From contig CATKYJ010000004.1 of the NCBI GenBank assembly GCA_949840885.1, positions 62,001 to 126,000 on the forward strand: a stretch of DNA of 64,000 nt, written 5' to 3'. This DNA comes from an uncultured Acetatifactor sp. (GTDB taxonomy: Bacteria > Bacillota > Clostridia > Lachnospirales > Lachnospiraceae). The position numbers and the translations under genes are program-made. The first letter of the stretch is position 1, and every line of letters starts with the position of its first letter. Positions 55,737 to 64,000 of the stretch are shown piece by piece. The notes beneath the pieces were generated by a model, which did not search any database, was not told the origin of the DNA, and was given only the letters and a program-made list of their open reading frames with translations.

Positions 55737-57026
55737 TCACTGCGCCAGGTAGCTGACGTTCATGTCCACGTTCCCCTCAATGCCGTCCACTGCCCCTTTG
55801 GAGGTATACTGCCACATATGGTAATACCCCTGGTACAGCGGGGCGCTACGGTACTCTGCCAGCCAGATACAGTAATTCTCAAGCTTGCTTGTGTGCAGGT
55901 TGTTATTGTACCAGTTGCGGCTGGCGTAGACTCCTGCAGTGTAGCCCGCGTTGGCAATGGTGCGGCAGAAAGCCTCGCACACCAATGTCCTAGTCTCCAC
56001 GTCCAGATTGTCTGCCCGGCCGTTCCCCCCTGCGCCCTCGGTATCGATGAACACCGGATATTTCAGGTCATACTCTTTGATCAGCTGCAGCACTGCGGAG
56101 GCCTCCTCCACGGCTTCCACCTCGTTCACCGCCTGGGTAAAGAAATAGACCCCCACCGGCATTCCGCTGGCGGCAGCGCCCCGCATGTTGGCTGCAAAGC
56201 AGGCATCCTCCACCAGGCTCCCTGTAGTGGAACCCCGGTATCCCGCACGGATGATGGCGAACTCCACGCCTGCGTTCTTTACCCTGTCCCAGTCAATGCT
56301 GCCGTTCCATTTGGACACGTCAATGCCCACCCGGGAATTGGCGGTGGTCTTCTGAAGTTTCTGGATTTCCGTCCTATCCGCGTCCGCCACAGCGTCCGCC
56401 ACAGCAGTGTCCTCCTCTGCTACATTGATGTCGTCCTCAGTCAAAAGCAGCAGGGAGATGTCCTCGATGGCCACATACTCAACCTTGTCCTTGACCCGCA
56501 CTCTGGTCTCGTTTGCCGGCACCCGGTATCCCTCCATGGGCATCAGCTCCACATAATACTCCCCGGCCGCCAGGTCTCCGATATAGATGATGCCGTCCTT
56601 GTCCAGATCCTTATATTCTCCCAGCCCCTCCAGCTTTACGAAAAAACTCTCCCCGGTGACCAGCTCTCCCTGATTGTCCATAATCTGGATCCGCAGATCC
56701 TTTTCCACGGAAGTCACTACCATGGACAGCCTGGATGCATTGTCCTTTGCCGCCTCCAATATGGGATTTACCTCGGGGTCAAAAAAGGCCTCGTCCTTTA
56801 AGAACGCGGATAAATCATTTCCGATCTGTCCGTTTACCACGCCATTGTCTCCCGGATTCTCCCTGCTGCCCTGGGGCTCTTGCGTGCTTTCCGGGTAAGG
56901 CCCCGGCGTCCCCGCGGGCGGCTCGCCCCCTCCCAGTCCCTGGTTGGAGTACAGCACCAGCAGCGACACCAGCAGGATTATTCCCAAGGAGGCCAGAATG
57001 GCCTTTCTGCGCAGTTTAGAGTCCAT
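55737..57026 (-). CDS. membrane-anchored GH25 lysozyme with prealbumin-like domain
   Basis: 429 residues. A TM helix (about 8-27), a Gly/Pro-rich linker, a Cna-B/prealbumin-like domain (about 105-190; [22 protein letters not shown]), a short linker, and the GH25 domain ([18 protein letters not shown], with the catalytic DxE in YPVFIDTEG). It cleaves peptidoglycan outside the membrane. It overlaps the end of rfbA. The same domain pair occurs in the 1112-residue protein at 59131, so the two are paralogues. Confidence 0.92.
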   Translation of the reverse strand: MDSKLRRKAILASLGIILLVSLLVLYSNQGLGGGEPPAGTPGPYPESTQEPQGSRENPGDNGVVNGQIGNDLSAFLKDEAFFDPEVNPILEAAKDNASRLSMVVTSVEKDLRIQIMDNQGELVTGESFFVKLEGLGEYKDLDKDGIIYIGDLAAGEYYVELMPMEGYRVPANETRVRVKDKVEYVAIEDISLLLLTEDDINVAEEDTAVADAVADADRTEIQKLQKTTANSRVGIDVSKWNGSIDWDRVKNAGVEFAIIRAGYRGSTTGSLVEDACFAANMRGAAASGMPVGVYFFTQAVNEVEAVEEASAVLQLIKEYDLKYPVFIDTEGAGGNGRADNLDVETRTLVCEAFCRTIANAGYTAGVYASRNWYNNNLHTSKLENYCIWLAEYRSAPLYQGYYHMWQYTSKGAVDGIEGNVDMNVSYLAQ

Positions 57027-57885
57027 TTGCTACCTCTACCAGATATTTTCCATAGTTTGTCTTCATCAGGGGCTCGGCCAGGGAAAGGAGCTGCTCCTTG
57101 TGGATGAAGCCTCTCTTGTAGGCAATCTCCTCGATACAGGAGATGTAAAGTCCCTGCCTCTTCTGGAAAGCCGCCACGAAATCCGCCGCATCTAAGAGCG
57201 AATCGTGATTCCCGGTATCCAGCCACGCGAAGCCCCTCCCCAGAGGCTCCACCATAAGCGTCCCCCGGCGCAGGTATTCATTGTTGACGCTGGTGATCTC
57301 CAGTTCCCCCCTGGCGGAAGGCTTTACCGCCCGGGCTATCTCCACTACATCATTGTCGTAAAAGTACAGGCCGGGCACCGCATAGTTGCTTTTGGGATTC
57401 TCCGGCTTCTCCTCAATGGAGAGCACTTTTCCGCTTTCATCGAACTCCACCACCCCGTATTCCCTGGGGTCCCGGACATAGTACCCAAAGATGGTGGCTC
57501 CCTTTTCCCTGGACGCCGCTTCTTTCAGCACCCTGGAAAAGCTCTGTCCGTAGAAGATATTGTCCCCCAGCACCAGGGCCACTCTGTCGCCGCCTATGAA
57601 ATCCGCCCCGATGAGAAAGCTTTCCGCCAGGCCGTTAGGATGTTCCTGCACCGCGTAGGACAGCTCCATGCCAAGCTGATGGCCGTCCCCCAAAAGCTCC
57701 TCGAACACAGGCAGGTCTCTGGGGGTGGAGATGATCAGGATCTCCCGGATGCCTGCCAGCATCAGCGTGGACATGGGATAATAGATCATGGGCTTGTCGT
57801 ACACCGGCATGATTTGTTTGGAAACTGCTTTTGTCAGGGGATACAGTCTGGTGCCGGATCCCCCCGCCAATATGATTCCTTTCAT
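57016..57885 (-). CDS. rfbA: glucose-1-phosphate thymidylyltransferase
   Basis: 289 residues, full length. The nucleotidyl motif [16 protein letters not shown] opens the protein; [16 protein letters not shown] and [20 protein letters not shown] are typical of RmlA. It makes dTDP-glucose from glucose-1-phosphate. GGAGG precedes the ATG. Confidence 0.97.
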   Translation of the reverse strand: MKGIILAGGSGTRLYPLTKAVSKQIMPVYDKPMIYYPMSTLMLAGIREILIISTPRDLPVFEELLGDGHQLGMELSYAVQEHPNGLAESFLIGADFIGGDRVALVLGDNIFYGQSFSRVLKEAASREKGATIFGYYVRDPREYGVVEFDESGKVLSIEEKPENPKSNYAVPGLYFYDNDVVEIARAVKPSARGELEITSVNNEYLRRGTLMVEPLGRGFAWLDTGNHDSLLDAADFVAAFQKRQGLYISCIEEIAYKRGFIHKEQLLSLAEPLMKTNYGKYLVEVANGL

Positions 57886-57995
57886 AAATTCCTCCGTTCT
57901 TCTCCCGCGGCTGCCAGCGCCGCAGCCCGCGCATAATAACGCGCCAAATGGGAACGATTGGATTCGTCCCCATTTTTTCTTCCTTTTTGTCTGTC

Positions 57996-59078
57996 CTACT
58001 TTTCGTACATATCAGTATAATATTTCTGATAGTCGCCGCTTGTCACATTTTTCATCCAGTCCTCATTCTGGAAGAACCACTCTATGGTCTTTCTGATGCC
58101 CTCTTTGAACATGGTCTCCGGATACCACCCGATCTGAGCCTTGATCTTGTCCGGCGCAATGGCGTATCTGCGGTCATGGCCTTTTCGATCCTCCACATAG
58201 GTGATCAGATCCGTGGTCACATGCGCCTTTCTGGGGTCATCGTCCGCAAGCATCTCCTGCAGGGTCTCTATGATGATATGGATGATCTCTATGTTGCGCT
58301 TCTCGTTGTGGCCGCCTATGTTGTAAGTCTGAAACAGCTCTCCCTGTTCCTGAACCATGTCTATGGCCTTGGCGTGGTCTTCCACATAGAGCCAGTCCCT
58401 GACATTCTTTCCGTCTCCGTACACGGGAAGCTTCTTTCCCTGGAGACAGTTGTTGATGATCAAAGGAATCAGCTTTTCCGGGAACTGGTAGGGGCCGTAG
58501 TTGTTGGAGCAGTTGGTGATGTTGGCCGGGAAGCGGTATGTGTCCATGTAGGACTTCACCAGCATGTCCGCCCCGGCCTTGCTGGCGGAATAAGGGCTGT
58601 GGGGAGCGTAGGGCGTGGTCTCATAGAAGAACGCCTCGTCATCATCCGGCAGAGAACCGTACACCTCGTCCGTGGACACATGCAGGAACTTCTTGCCCTG
58701 CCTGAACGTGCCGTCCGGCAGCTCCCAGGCCGCCTTGGCACAGTTGAGCATGACCGCAGTGCCCAGCACATTGGTCCGCACGAACACCTCCGGATTGCGG
58801 ATGCTCCTGTCCACATGGCTCTCCGCCGCAAAGTGAACCACACGGTCTATGTCGTTCTCGGCGAATATCCGGGAGATGGCCTCCTTGTCGCAGATATCCG
58901 CTTTCACGAAAGTGTAGTTCGGATTGCCCTCCAGGCTTTTGAGATTCTCCAGATTGCCTGCGTAGGTCAAGGCGTCCACATTGATGATGCGGATGTCGCT
59001 GCCGTATTTCCGGAACATGTAATGGATATAATTGGAGCCGATGAATCCGGCGCCTCCTGTCACAAGATAAGTGCGCAT
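57996..59078 (-). CDS. rfbB: dTDP-glucose 4,6-dehydratase
   Basis: 360 residues from the ATG at 59078, which follows AAGGAGAG; the ORF-track extension to 59141 overlaps the GH25 gene end and is unlikely. The SDR Rossmann motif [10 protein letters not shown], the [10 protein letters not shown]-like [11 protein letters not shown] and the YSASKAGAD catalytic segment are present. It makes dTDP-4-keto-6-deoxyglucose. Confidence 0.97.
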   Translation of the reverse strand: MRTYLVTGGAGFIGSNYIHYMFRKYGSDIRIINVDALTYAGNLENLKSLEGNPNYTFVKADICDKEAISRIFAENDIDRVVHFAAESHVDRSIRNPEVFVRTNVLGTAVMLNCAKAAWELPDGTFRQGKKFLHVSTDEVYGSLPDDDEAFFYETTPYAPHSPYSASKAGADMLVKSYMDTYRFPANITNCSNNYGPYQFPEKLIPLIINNCLQGKKLPVYGDGKNVRDWLYVEDHAKAIDMVQEQGELFQTYNIGGHNEKRNIEIIHIIIETLQEMLADDDPRKAHVTTDLITYVEDRKGHDRRYAIAPDKIKAQIGWYPETMFKEGIRKTIEWFFQNEDWMKNVTSGDYQKYYTDMYEK

Positions 59079-59130
59079 TTTTCTCTCCTTCCTGTAAGTG
59101 AATCTGGTATTAGTATGGCCTGTTTCCCGC

Positions 59131-62100
59131 TTAATAGCCAAGGTAGCTGATATTCATGTCCACATTGCCGACTATGCCGTTTACGCTGCCGGTGGATCTG
59201 TACTGCCACAGGTCGTATCTGCTGGCATAAGTGGGAGCCGCGGCGTACTGGGCCATCCATATTTTGTAGGCGCTAAGGGCGCTTACGTCCATCTTGGTCT
59301 CCAGCCAGTTTTTGTTGGAGTAGACGCCTGCGGTATAGCCCGCATTCTGGATGGTCTGGCAGAATGCCTTGCAGACCGCCGTCCTGGTCTGGTTGTCGAT
59401 CTTATCTCCACGGCCGCCGCTGGACTCCACGTCCAGGAACACGGGATATGAGATCTTGTAGTTCCGGATCTGATCCAGCACCATGGAGGCTTCCTCCACG
59501 GCCTCGATCTCGTCAACGGCCTGGGAGTAGAAGTACACGCCCACTTTCAGCCCGGCGGCATTGGCGCCCTGGATGTTCTCCGCGAATCTGGGATCCACGA
59601 TCAGCTTCCCCTCTGTGGAACCTCTGTAGCCGCAGCGTATAATCACATAGGAGATGCCGGAATTCTTCACGCCGTTCCAGTCGATCTTGCCGTTCCATTT
59701 AGACACATCTATGCCTACGGTGCCGCTGCCCACCACCATGGAGCCGTCGCTGGCAAAATTGTACTTTGCCCCCTGGATGACCTGCTCCCCGGTGACTTTC
59801 TTACCCTCTGCCGTATAGTAGTATACCTTTCCGTCAATGGTCTGCCAGCCGGTGTATGTAGCGTCCGATTTCACATAGAAAGCAGATGCCGTGTAATAGT
59901 CGGCGTTTGTGGCCTCCCTGTATTCATTGTTCTCCAGCACATAGATCTGCTGTCCCTTTACATCCTTTAAGAGCGTTCCTGTATCCTCTTTGGGATTCTT
60001 TCTTACCGTCACGGCGCAGGTGGCGGTAACGGTCTCCATCCCCTCGGTATAGCTTATGGTAATCACGGCGCTGCCCTCTGCCACGCCGGTGACAGTGACC
60101 ACATTGCCATTTGCGCTGACCGCAGCCTTTCCCGCGTCCGAGGTGGTCGCCACCACCTGCACCGGCTGCAGCGCATTGATCACTGTAGCGGTAATGTTTA
60201 CCGGATTCTGGGCGTATATGGTTATGGCGTTTTTGTCCAGGCGGATGTCCATGCTGTCCTTTATGGTCACCACTATCACGGCTGAACCTGCGGTCTCGGG
60301 CTTCCCGTCCTTATAGTTGGCCGTCACGATGAGATTGGCCGTACCTACAGCCTTGCCCTGTATCGTGATGTCGCCTGTGGTCTGATTTATGGTCGCCGTT
60401 GCCACTGCCGCATTGTCCGAACTGATGATGAACTCCACTGTGCTGCCCTGAGGGAAGCCTGTGACGGCAGCGATAGCCGCCATTGTCCCTCCCACGCTTC
60501 CTGTCATGGCGTTCTGGTTCACTGTCACGCTTAAGGGGCCCGGGGTGGGAGTCGGGGTCGGGGTCTCTGTCGGAGGCGGCGTTGGTGTCTCCGTCGGAGG
60601 CGGCGTTGGCGTCTCCGTTGGAGGCGGTGTTGGCGTCTCCGTCGGAGGCGGTGTTGGCGTCTCTGTCGGAGGCGGCGTTGGCGTCTCTGTCGGAGGTGGC
60701 GTTGGCTGTTCCGTTGCCGGCGGCGTAGTGGCAGGCGTATCCGTAGGCGGTGCCTCGGTTGTCGGCTGCGTGGCATCTGGTGTATCTGTTGACGGCCCGG
60801 TTGATGGCTGGACGGCATCCGTTGGAGCCGACGTGCCCGCTTCCCTTTCAGCTCCTGTGCTTTCAGTTCTCGCCTGGTTCTCCACCGGCAATACGGCCCC
60901 AGCCGCATTCTCCGCCTCCGATGACGAAGCCGTCATGCCGGCTTCCGGCGTTCCGCTCACATTCCCGGTCACCTGCAAAAAGCGCCTCCCCAGCGCCAGC
61001 GTCAGGGGATCCTGGATAGTGCTCTTCTCCACCTGCTCGTACGCCGTGGCAATGACCTTGCTTTCCACCCAGGCCACCGTGTCCTGCAGGCTGGACTCCA
61101 CCACCACCTCATTCTTCTTGGTGTCCTCTTTCTTGGTGTTGACCTCGCTCTCCTGCTTGACTTCATTGGCCACGTCCACTTTCTTGTAGACGATTTCTTT
61201 CTTCACCTCCACGGACTGGCTGTCCAGTGAGAGGGTATAGCCCGCATACTTGGCATCCGTCAGGGACTCCATGGCCACCTTATAGGTGCCGGGCGCAATG
61301 TCCTTTTTGTAGATGATTCCATCCATGTCGTCATCCGACCAGATGACGGTCTTGCCGTCCGGATCCGTCACGGTGACGGAAAAAGGCACGTTCGGCACCA
61401 GTTTGTCCGTCTTCTTGTTGACGAACTTGATCTTCAGGTCTTTTTGAATAGAAGTAAAGCTGGGCAGCACGGACACCTGCCTCTCATAGCCGCTCTCCTC
61501 GTAGCCCGGCTTCTGCGTGGGCTCGGGCTCCTGCTGCTCCTGATCTATGACAGTGGACGCTGCCTGTTTTTCCCTCTGGGCATCCGCCACGGCCATAAGC
61601 CCTTTCTCGCCGATCATGGTGATGCCGTCCAGCTGCTTCCCCACATTTTTGAAGTCGTCCACCTGCTTTTCCATGGTTCTTGATCCGATGAATACGCAGG
61701 CCGTCAACACCGCCAGCACCAGGACTCCCGCGCCGGTAAACGCCATGATCTTATCCATGGTGTCCATTTTGCCAAAGGCCTTTCCGATTTTGGCAAGAAG
61801 CCCCTGTTTGGGCTGCTTTTTTCCTCTGCTCCCGCTTCCCCTTAAAGGACGTTCCATGTAAGGAGACGCTTTTCCCTCTTCCTCGCAGTAAGGCTCCTCC
61901 ATGTCATATTCATCGGAGAATTCCTCCTCATACAACGCCTCCCCCGCTTCGTATGCCTCTTCCGGCCCGTCAGGCCCATAGCCGTCCCCAGGGTCATAGT
62001 ATTCCTCTCCGTATGGTGCTCTTGCTTTCCCGGCAGCACCATAATCCTCTTCTTCGTAATAATACGCGTCTTCTTCCGCGGCATCCTCTGTATAATACGC

Positions 62101-62469
62101 GTCCTCTTCCGCGGCGTCCTCTGTGTAATACGCGTCCTCTTCCGCGCCATCCTCTGTGTAATACGCGTCCTCTTCCGCGGCGCCCTTTGTAAAATACGCG
62201 TCCTCTTCCGCGGCGTCCTCTGTATAATACGCGTTCTCTTCTGCGGCATCCTTTGTAAAATACGCATCCTCTGTCCAGCCGCCGTCTTCCTCTATCTCAT
62301 CCGCTTCCCCGCAGAATTCCTCTTCCTCTTCCAAATACCTGTCCCCGTCTCCCTCTTCCAGATACTCGTCCCCGGAATCCTCCTCCGCGCTGTCCCAGTC
62401 GTAATCATTCTCATCATATTCCGCCCATCTGCGGGCCTCTTTCTCAGAACGACCGTTTAACTTCTTCAT
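59131..62469 (-). CDS. large GH25 lysozyme with cytoplasmic acidic repeats, Pro/Thr linker and Ig-like domains
   Basis: 1112 residues from the ATG at 62469 (GGAGAGG 9 bases upstream). Order: an acidic, Tyr-rich cytoplasmic tail of about 210 residues with six 12-residue AEEDAYYTEDAA-type repeats; one TM helix (GAGVLVLAVLTACVFIG); a prealbumin-like domain; a Ser/Thr/Pro region with six TPTPPPTE repeats; two Ig-like (Big) domains; choline-binding-type repeats (GWQTIDGKVYYYTAEGKKV); and a C-terminal GH25 domain ([13 protein letters not shown], DxE in YPVFLDVES). It is probably a wall-anchored muramidase. The long cytoplasmic repeat tail is unusual. A promoter lies just upstream. Confidence 0.93.
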   Translation of the reverse strand: MKKLNGRSEKEARRWAEYDENDYDWDSAEEDSGDEYLEEGDGDRYLEEEEEFCGEADEIEEDGGWTEDAYFTKDAAEENAYYTEDAAEEDAYFTKGAAEEDAYYTEDGAEEDAYYTEDAAEEDAYYTEDAAEEDAYYYEEEDYGAAGKARAPYGEEYYDPGDGYGPDGPEEAYEAGEALYEEEFSDEYDMEEPYCEEEGKASPYMERPLRGSGSRGKKQPKQGLLAKIGKAFGKMDTMDKIMAFTGAGVLVLAVLTACVFIGSRTMEKQVDDFKNVGKQLDGITMIGEKGLMAVADAQREKQAASTVIDQEQQEPEPTQKPGYEESGYERQVSVLPSFTSIQKDLKIKFVNKKTDKLVPNVPFSVTVTDPDGKTVIWSDDDMDGIIYKKDIAPGTYKVAMESLTDAKYAGYTLSLDSQSVEVKKEIVYKKVDVANEVKQESEVNTKKEDTKKNEVVVESSLQDTVAWVESKVIATAYEQVEKSTIQDPLTLALGRRFLQVTGNVSGTPEAGMTASSSEAENAAGAVLPVENQARTESTGAEREAGTSAPTDAVQPSTGPSTDTPDATQPTTEAPPTDTPATTPPATEQPTPPPTETPTPPPTETPTPPPTETPTPPPTETPTPPPTETPTPPPTETPTPTPTPGPLSVTVNQNAMTGSVGGTMAAIAAVTGFPQGSTVEFIISSDNAAVATATINQTTGDITIQGKAVGTANLIVTANYKDGKPETAGSAVIVVTIKDSMDIRLDKNAITIYAQNPVNITATVINALQPVQVVATTSDAGKAAVSANGNVVTVTGVAEGSAVITISYTEGMETVTATCAVTVRKNPKEDTGTLLKDVKGQQIYVLENNEYREATNADYYTASAFYVKSDATYTGWQTIDGKVYYYTAEGKKVTGEQVIQGAKYNFASDGSMVVGSGTVGIDVSKWNGKIDWNGVKNSGISYVIIRCGYRGSTEGKLIVDPRFAENIQGANAAGLKVGVYFYSQAVDEIEAVEEASMVLDQIRNYKISYPVFLDVESSGGRGDKIDNQTRTAVCKAFCQTIQNAGYTAGVYSNKNWLETKMDVSALSAYKIWMAQYAAAPTYASRYDLWQYRSTGSVNGIVGNVDMNISYLGY
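60562..60705 (-). repeat. six 24-bp repeats encoding PTPPPTET
   Basis: Six near-identical 24-base units give a Pro/Thr wall-spanning linker. Copy number is likely to vary between strains. Confidence 0.9.
62059..62274 (-). repeat. 36-bp tandem repeats encoding AEEDAYYTEDAA
   Basis: About six 36-base units, most differing at few positions, encode acidic Tyr-rich dodecamers in the cytoplasmic tail of the GH25 protein. Confidence 0.9.
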
Positions 62470-62514
62470 CAATAACATCCTCTCCAAACCCAGAAAACGT
62501 AATAAGTCTGTAAC

Positions 62515-62543
62515 AGTATAGCATCCTTTCCATGCTTCTTCAA
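62515..62543 (-). promoter_or_regulatory. sigma-A promoter of the large GH25 gene
   Basis: Minus strand TTGAAG, 17-base spacer, TATACT. It lies inside the ORF-track extension, supporting the start at 62469. Confidence 0.62.
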
Positions 62544-62610
62544 GTAACAATCCCATTTCTTCATAATTTCTTAAAATCTGTTAAAAAGTTTTAAAGTAAA
62601 GTAAATAATA

Positions 62611-62639
62611 TAGACTTTCCACTCCCATAATAGTACAAT
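62611..62639 (+). promoter_or_regulatory. putative promoter of the SGNH-like gene
   Basis: TAGACT, 17-base spacer, TACAAT, about 30 bases before the ATG at 62670. It lies divergent from the GH25 promoter. Confidence 0.5.
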
Positions 62640-62669
62640 AAAAGGCAAATCAGGAAATGGAGCATCTCT

Positions 62670-63830
62670 ATGAAAAATATAAAAAATGTTTCGAATGGCC
62701 CAAAGCAGCCCACAAAAATACCGGAACTGGATGTCATAGACCTTGAAAAAGACATGGACGTTCCCTCGGATGCCGCCGAATCCCAAGAGGCTGACCCAAA
62801 AGAGGAGCCCCCGAAGCGCAGTTTTTTATCCCGCCTCAATATCCATATCGTGCTCCTGGTAGTGGTGGTGCTCTTCGTGGCCGGGATTATATATAAAGTC
62901 GTGAACTTCGGAGTACGCGTAGATCTGGACGAAATCTTTGCAGACGGTCCCGGCGAATACAGCGACAGCTACGACATGATCCTGCCCCTTTTGGACGAAT
63001 CCCAGAATCCCATCTACAAGGACTACAGCCAGGGTTCCACCATTCTGGCCTTTGGGAATGCCCCTTTTGCGGACGATAGGGGTTCCAAAGATAATCTGGT
63101 AAGCCTCATGGAAAAAGAGACAGGCGCCACCATCTATAATTGCTCCATCGCAGGAAGCTTTCTTGCCACGGACGTACAGCAGCTTGATGTGGAAAACCAC
63201 CCCTGGGACTTCTTCAATGCATACTGGCTCTGCCACGTTGCCTTAGGCAATCAGGAGGTTCGCGACGGTTATCTGCAGGCGCTGGAAATATTGGGAGGAG
63301 AGGCCCCCTCGGAGGCTAAGGAAGTATACGACATCCTTACCTCCATTGACATAACGGCCGTAGACGCTATCGTAGTCATGTATGACGGCAGCGACTACCT
63401 GGCTGCCCGCGACATGTACGATCCCAATAATCCCGCAAATATTGCCACCTTTGCCGGCAATACGGAGGCTATTATCGAATTGGTCAATTATTATGCCCCC
63501 AATGTGCGCATCATCGTCATGTCCCCCACCTATGCCTTTGGCGTCAATGAGAAAGGGGAGTATGTCAGCAGCGACATTTATAAGCCCGAAAATCAGGATG
63601 TCCTCAGCATCTATGCCATCCTGCAGTATACCTCCTGCGTTTCCAGAAGCACCACCTTTGTGGACAATATCTATACCACTTTCAACGAGGATACTGCAAA
63701 GAAATATCTGAAAGACAATGTACATCTGAATCAGAAAGGCAGAGAAAGGGTGGCTGAACGCTTTGCCTACGCGCTCAACTATTACAGCGACCGCGCGCAG
63801 GAGTCCTCAGATTCCTCCCAGCCGGACTAA
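62670..63830 (+). CDS. membrane-anchored SGNH-hydrolase-like protein
   Basis: 386 residues. A polar cytoplasmic head, one TM helix (about 57-78; IHIVLLVVVVLFVAGIIY) and an extracellular SGNH-like domain. The late Asp-His block is visible (DNVHLNQKGRERVAERF) and there is a parallel-strand core (DAIVVMYDGSDY). The block-I site reads ILAFGNAPFADD, with Ala where the nucleophilic Ser is expected, so hydrolase activity is doubtful. It may bind or modify wall glycan with the MBOAT system. GGAG precedes the ATG. It is one of three complete plus-strand genes in the window. Confidence 0.82.
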   Translation: MKNIKNVSNGPKQPTKIPELDVIDLEKDMDVPSDAAESQEADPKEEPPKRSFLSRLNIHIVLLVVVVLFVAGIIYKVVNFGVRVDLDEIFADGPGEYSDSYDMILPLLDESQNPIYKDYSQGSTILAFGNAPFADDRGSKDNLVSLMEKETGATIYNCSIAGSFLATDVQQLDVENHPWDFFNAYWLCHVALGNQEVRDGYLQALEILGGEAPSEAKEVYDILTSIDITAVDAIVVMYDGSDYLAARDMYDPNNPANIATFAGNTEAIIELVNYYAPNVRIIVMSPTYAFGVNEKGEYVSSDIYKPENQDVLSIYAILQYTSCVSRSTTFVDNIYTTFNEDTAKKYLKDNVHLNQKGRERVAERFAYALNYYSDRAQESSDSSQPD

Positions 63831-63929
63831 GGAGGAGGCATCTGAACCGGAGTGCCCACGCGGCAGTCGCATATTCTATGACTTTAATGTGCATACAAGC
63901 ATGCCCGCTTGGCTCGTCGCTTGCAGGAA

Positions 63930-63998
63930 TCAGTCCATAACCGGGATGACCAGTTCCTCATGGGGATCCCGGTAAACCGTGTAGCCCTGAATCTCTCC
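63930..63998 (-). CDS. partial hypothetical protein, C-terminal 22 residues
   Basis: The C-terminal end of a minus-strand gene that enters from the right: it reads GEIQGYTVYRDPHEELVIP and ends in TGA. Too short to identify. Its stop is convergent with the SGNH-like gene; no clear terminator lies in the 100 bases between them. Confidence 0.5.
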   Translation of the reverse strand, partial: GEIQGYTVYRDPHEELVIPVMD

Positions 63999-64000
63999 GA

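Noticed and set aside
57948-59150. 400-codon plus-strand ORF
   Set aside because: Antisense shadow of rfbB.
60562-60705. CRISPR-like array
   Set aside because: The 24-bp units are adjacent without spacers and lie in frame within a gene.
60461-61189. Gly/Val-rich 242-codon plus-strand ORF
   Set aside because: Produced by reading the Pro/Thr repeats of the GH25 gene on the other strand.
62059-62274. CRISPR-like array
   Set aside because: 36-bp units are contiguous, in frame and without unique spacers.

Overview
The window looks like a chromosomal segment of a GC-rich (roughly 55 percent) anaerobic Firmicute, most likely a gut Lachnospiraceae/Clostridia member. Supporting signs are strong AGGAGG-type ribosome sites, TTG and GTG starts, sigma-A style promoters, a PocR-GGDEF protein, an AgrCA-like two-component pair, a DUF6020 membrane protein, a TnpV-like fragment, and Gram-positive wall genes (LCP, GH25). 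Nearly all genes are on the minus strand. The species call is inference; no rRNA or tRNA gene was seen.

Region 1 (1-12979) is a signalling block. A minus-strand run encodes an intact HD-GYP response regulator, a PAS histidine kinase, a response regulator with a degraded HD-GYP domain, then CheR, CheB, CheY, CheA, CheW, a receptor with almost no extracellular loop, and a free HPt protein, closed by a terminator. A divergent gene encodes a PocR-GGDEF-degraded-HD-GYP protein. No flagellar gene is visible, so the output (motility or another process) is open. The mixture suggests a link between chemosensory phosphotransfer and cyclic-di-GMP.

Region 2 (13062-26203) is housekeeping and stress: a PadR-controlled ABC exporter with a nested palindromic operator, a histidine phosphatase, a Zn/Cd/Pb-type P-type ATPase with a small HMA protein under a promoter carrying an ArsR-like operator, an AgrCA-like kinase/regulator pair with a third small membrane protein, a long ClpX and an HtrA protease. 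Decayed gene fragments lie in the two long gaps.

Region 3 (26317-62469) is a large surface-glycan locus: five GT2 glycosyltransferases, a polyprenyl-phosphate sugar transferase, LCP, phosphoglucomutase, DUF6020, an MBOAT plus SGNH pair, a methyltransferase-kinase fusion next to a Wzt-type ATPase with a C-terminal extension and its Wzm-type permease, dTDP-rhamnose genes rfbC, rfbA and rfbB (rfbD not seen), and two GH25 lysozymes. The simplest model is ABC-exported, rhamnose-containing wall polysaccharide whose chain end is capped by the WbdD-like fusion and read by Wzt, then attached by LCP. A hybrid histidine kinase and an AAA/PD-(D/E)XK protein sit inside the locus. An SGNH-like protein on the plus strand and a partial gene end the window.

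A dispersed hairpin repeat of about 90 bp occurs at least five times just after stop codons, and in one case supplies the C-terminus of a protein. Several conserved enzymes carry low-complexity insertions or short tandem repeats.
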